Shown here piece by piece: positions 63,485 to 64,000 of a DNA stretch of 64,000 bases; within the stretch, counting starts at the first letter, position 1, and each line of letters starts with the position of its first letter. The DNA lies in the NCBI RefSeq assembly GCF_001027745.1, contig NZ_LECU01000002.1, positions 248,001 through 312,000 of the forward strand, written 5' to 3'. The stretch is from Pedobacter sp. BMA. GTDB taxonomy: Bacteria > Bacteroidota > Bacteroidia > Sphingobacteriales > Sphingobacteriaceae. The position numbers were made by a program, and so were the translations under genes. A model generated the notes under the pieces. The model searched no databases, had not been told where the DNA came from, and saw only the letters and a program-made list of their open reading frames with translations.

Positions 63485-64000
63485 CTATTGACTTGCAAGC
63501 CACCTAACCGCCTCATCCATATCATGGAAGAAATTCACGTTTGCGGCGCCATCAGATTCGTCGACGGTTTTCTGCGCAGCAAGCTGGGCAAAAATACTTG
63601 GCGAAAATACCCATGCAAAATCCTTGAGTCCAGCCTCGATCATTAGAGGAAACCATACTTTTGCGGCCCAGTCTGAAGCTTCAGACCAGTTACCTAATAC
63701 CTCCCGGTTATCATTAAGCACCTTTTTCAAGCCTGATTTTTTCAGTATGCCCAGCATTTGAATTCCGCCGTTCTGCACAGTTTCTACATTTTGATAGCCC
63801 GTCCAGTTCACATCCAGCCAACCTTTATCCCGGTTGCAGATGATGCTAATGTGCTCGTTATGATATTCAAATCCGCTTTCCGGGTGGCTTGACTGTAATG
63901 CTTTCTCTTCCATGGGAAGCCTGAACGAAACGGTACTGCCTTCACCGATGACACTCTCAATCCAGAAAGTTCCATCATGTCCCTTAATAATCTCTGATGA
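63485..64000 (-). CDS. Histidine kinase 3' end fused to a small C-terminal domain, 5' end outside window
   Basis: The frame is open to the last base of the window. Its first visible residues, SSEIIKGHDGTFWIESVIGE followed by GSTVSFRLPM, are the end of a histidine kinase HATPase domain: H-x-G-x-x-W-x-E-S and the G-x-G-S-T-x-S-F-x-L-P end. The Met at 63913 is therefore internal. After a short linker comes a domain of about 130 residues (ISIICNRDKGWLDVNWTGYQ ... VLNDNREVLGNW ... LKDFAWVFSPSIFAQLAA ... VNFFHDMDEAVRWLASQ) with an alternating strand/helix pattern like SpoIIAA/STAS-like domains. Kinase plus C-terminal STAS-like domain is unusual. Most of the gene lies beyond the window. Confidence 0.85.
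   Translation of the reverse strand, partial: SSEIIKGHDGTFWIESVIGEGSTVSFRLPMEEKALQSSHPESGFEYHNEHISIICNRDKGWLDVNWTGYQNVETVQNGGIQMLGILKKSGLKKVLNDNREVLGNWSEASDWAAKVWFPLMIEAGLKDFAWVFSPSIFAQLAAQKTVDESDGAANVNFFHDMDEAVRWLASQ

Overview
The window reads as a chromosomal segment of a Bacteroidota bacterium, most likely a Sphingobacteriaceae member of the Pedobacter/Mucilaginibacter type. This rests on a SusC/SusD (RagA/RagB) pair, TAnnTTTG-type -7 promoter elements, very weak Shine-Dalgarno sequences, many short lipoproteins, LytTR and orphan LuxR regulators, and the general gene repertoire. The assignment is inference from content. No rRNA, tRNA or CRISPR array was seen.

Layout. (1) 1-11150: the 3' part of a hybrid NRPS-PKS assembly line on the + strand. 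The first protein, cut by the window start, is A-PCP-KS-AT-ACP-aminotransferase. The second is C-A-PCP-thioesterase, with an A-domain code close to glycine. An Sfp-type phosphopantetheinyl transferase overlaps its end. (2) 11289-26654: an exopolysaccharide locus built as two convergent operons meeting at a terminator near 17880. The + arm carries ugd, UDP-xylose synthase, glycosyltransferases and a flippase. The - arm carries an acetyltransferase, a pseudo-receiver, a sugar-phosphate transferase with its own N-terminal pseudo-receiver, a half-size TolC-like protein, a Wzz/BY-kinase-like copolymerase with a degraded ATPase, a Wzy-like polymerase, an unlisted 32-residue membrane peptide and two glycosyltransferases. 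A lipoprotein glycoside hydrolase (26857-28467) lies beyond it.

(3) 28600-36190: regulatory and small-protein region. It has a divergent NarL-type two-component pair, an orphan LuxR protein, lipoproteins, an SRPBCC protein, a membrane LytTR regulator, a Crp-like regulator, a cluster of palindromic repeats, and a MauE-like membrane protein followed by a small secreted Cys-pair protein. (4) 36192-42035: a - strand operon of a TlpA-type thioredoxin with a DUF3738-like C-terminus, SusC and SusD. (5) 42594-51763: a defence island. A XRE regulator with a palindromic operator faces a type I restriction-modification operon (hsdR-hsdS-DUF4062-AlbA_2/ATPase-hsdM). HsdS carries a large extra C-terminal domain, and two accessory genes sit between hsdS and hsdM. 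(6) 52109-64000: hypothetical membrane proteins, two AraC regulators each beside an aldo/keto reductase, an MdaB-like flavoprotein, a VOC protein, an M50-like protease fused to TPRs, two unusual short-period repeat arrays (11 bp and 28 bp), and the 3' end of a histidine kinase fused to a small C-terminal domain and cut by the window end.

The best candidates for something new are the exopolysaccharide locus with several degenerate signalling domains (two pseudo-receivers, a pseudo-BY-kinase) plus a half-size outer-membrane channel, and the type I RM operon with its inserted DUF4062 and AlbA_2 genes. The AlbA_2 gene has in-frame 12-bp repeats and lies one frameshift away from fusion to HsdM.
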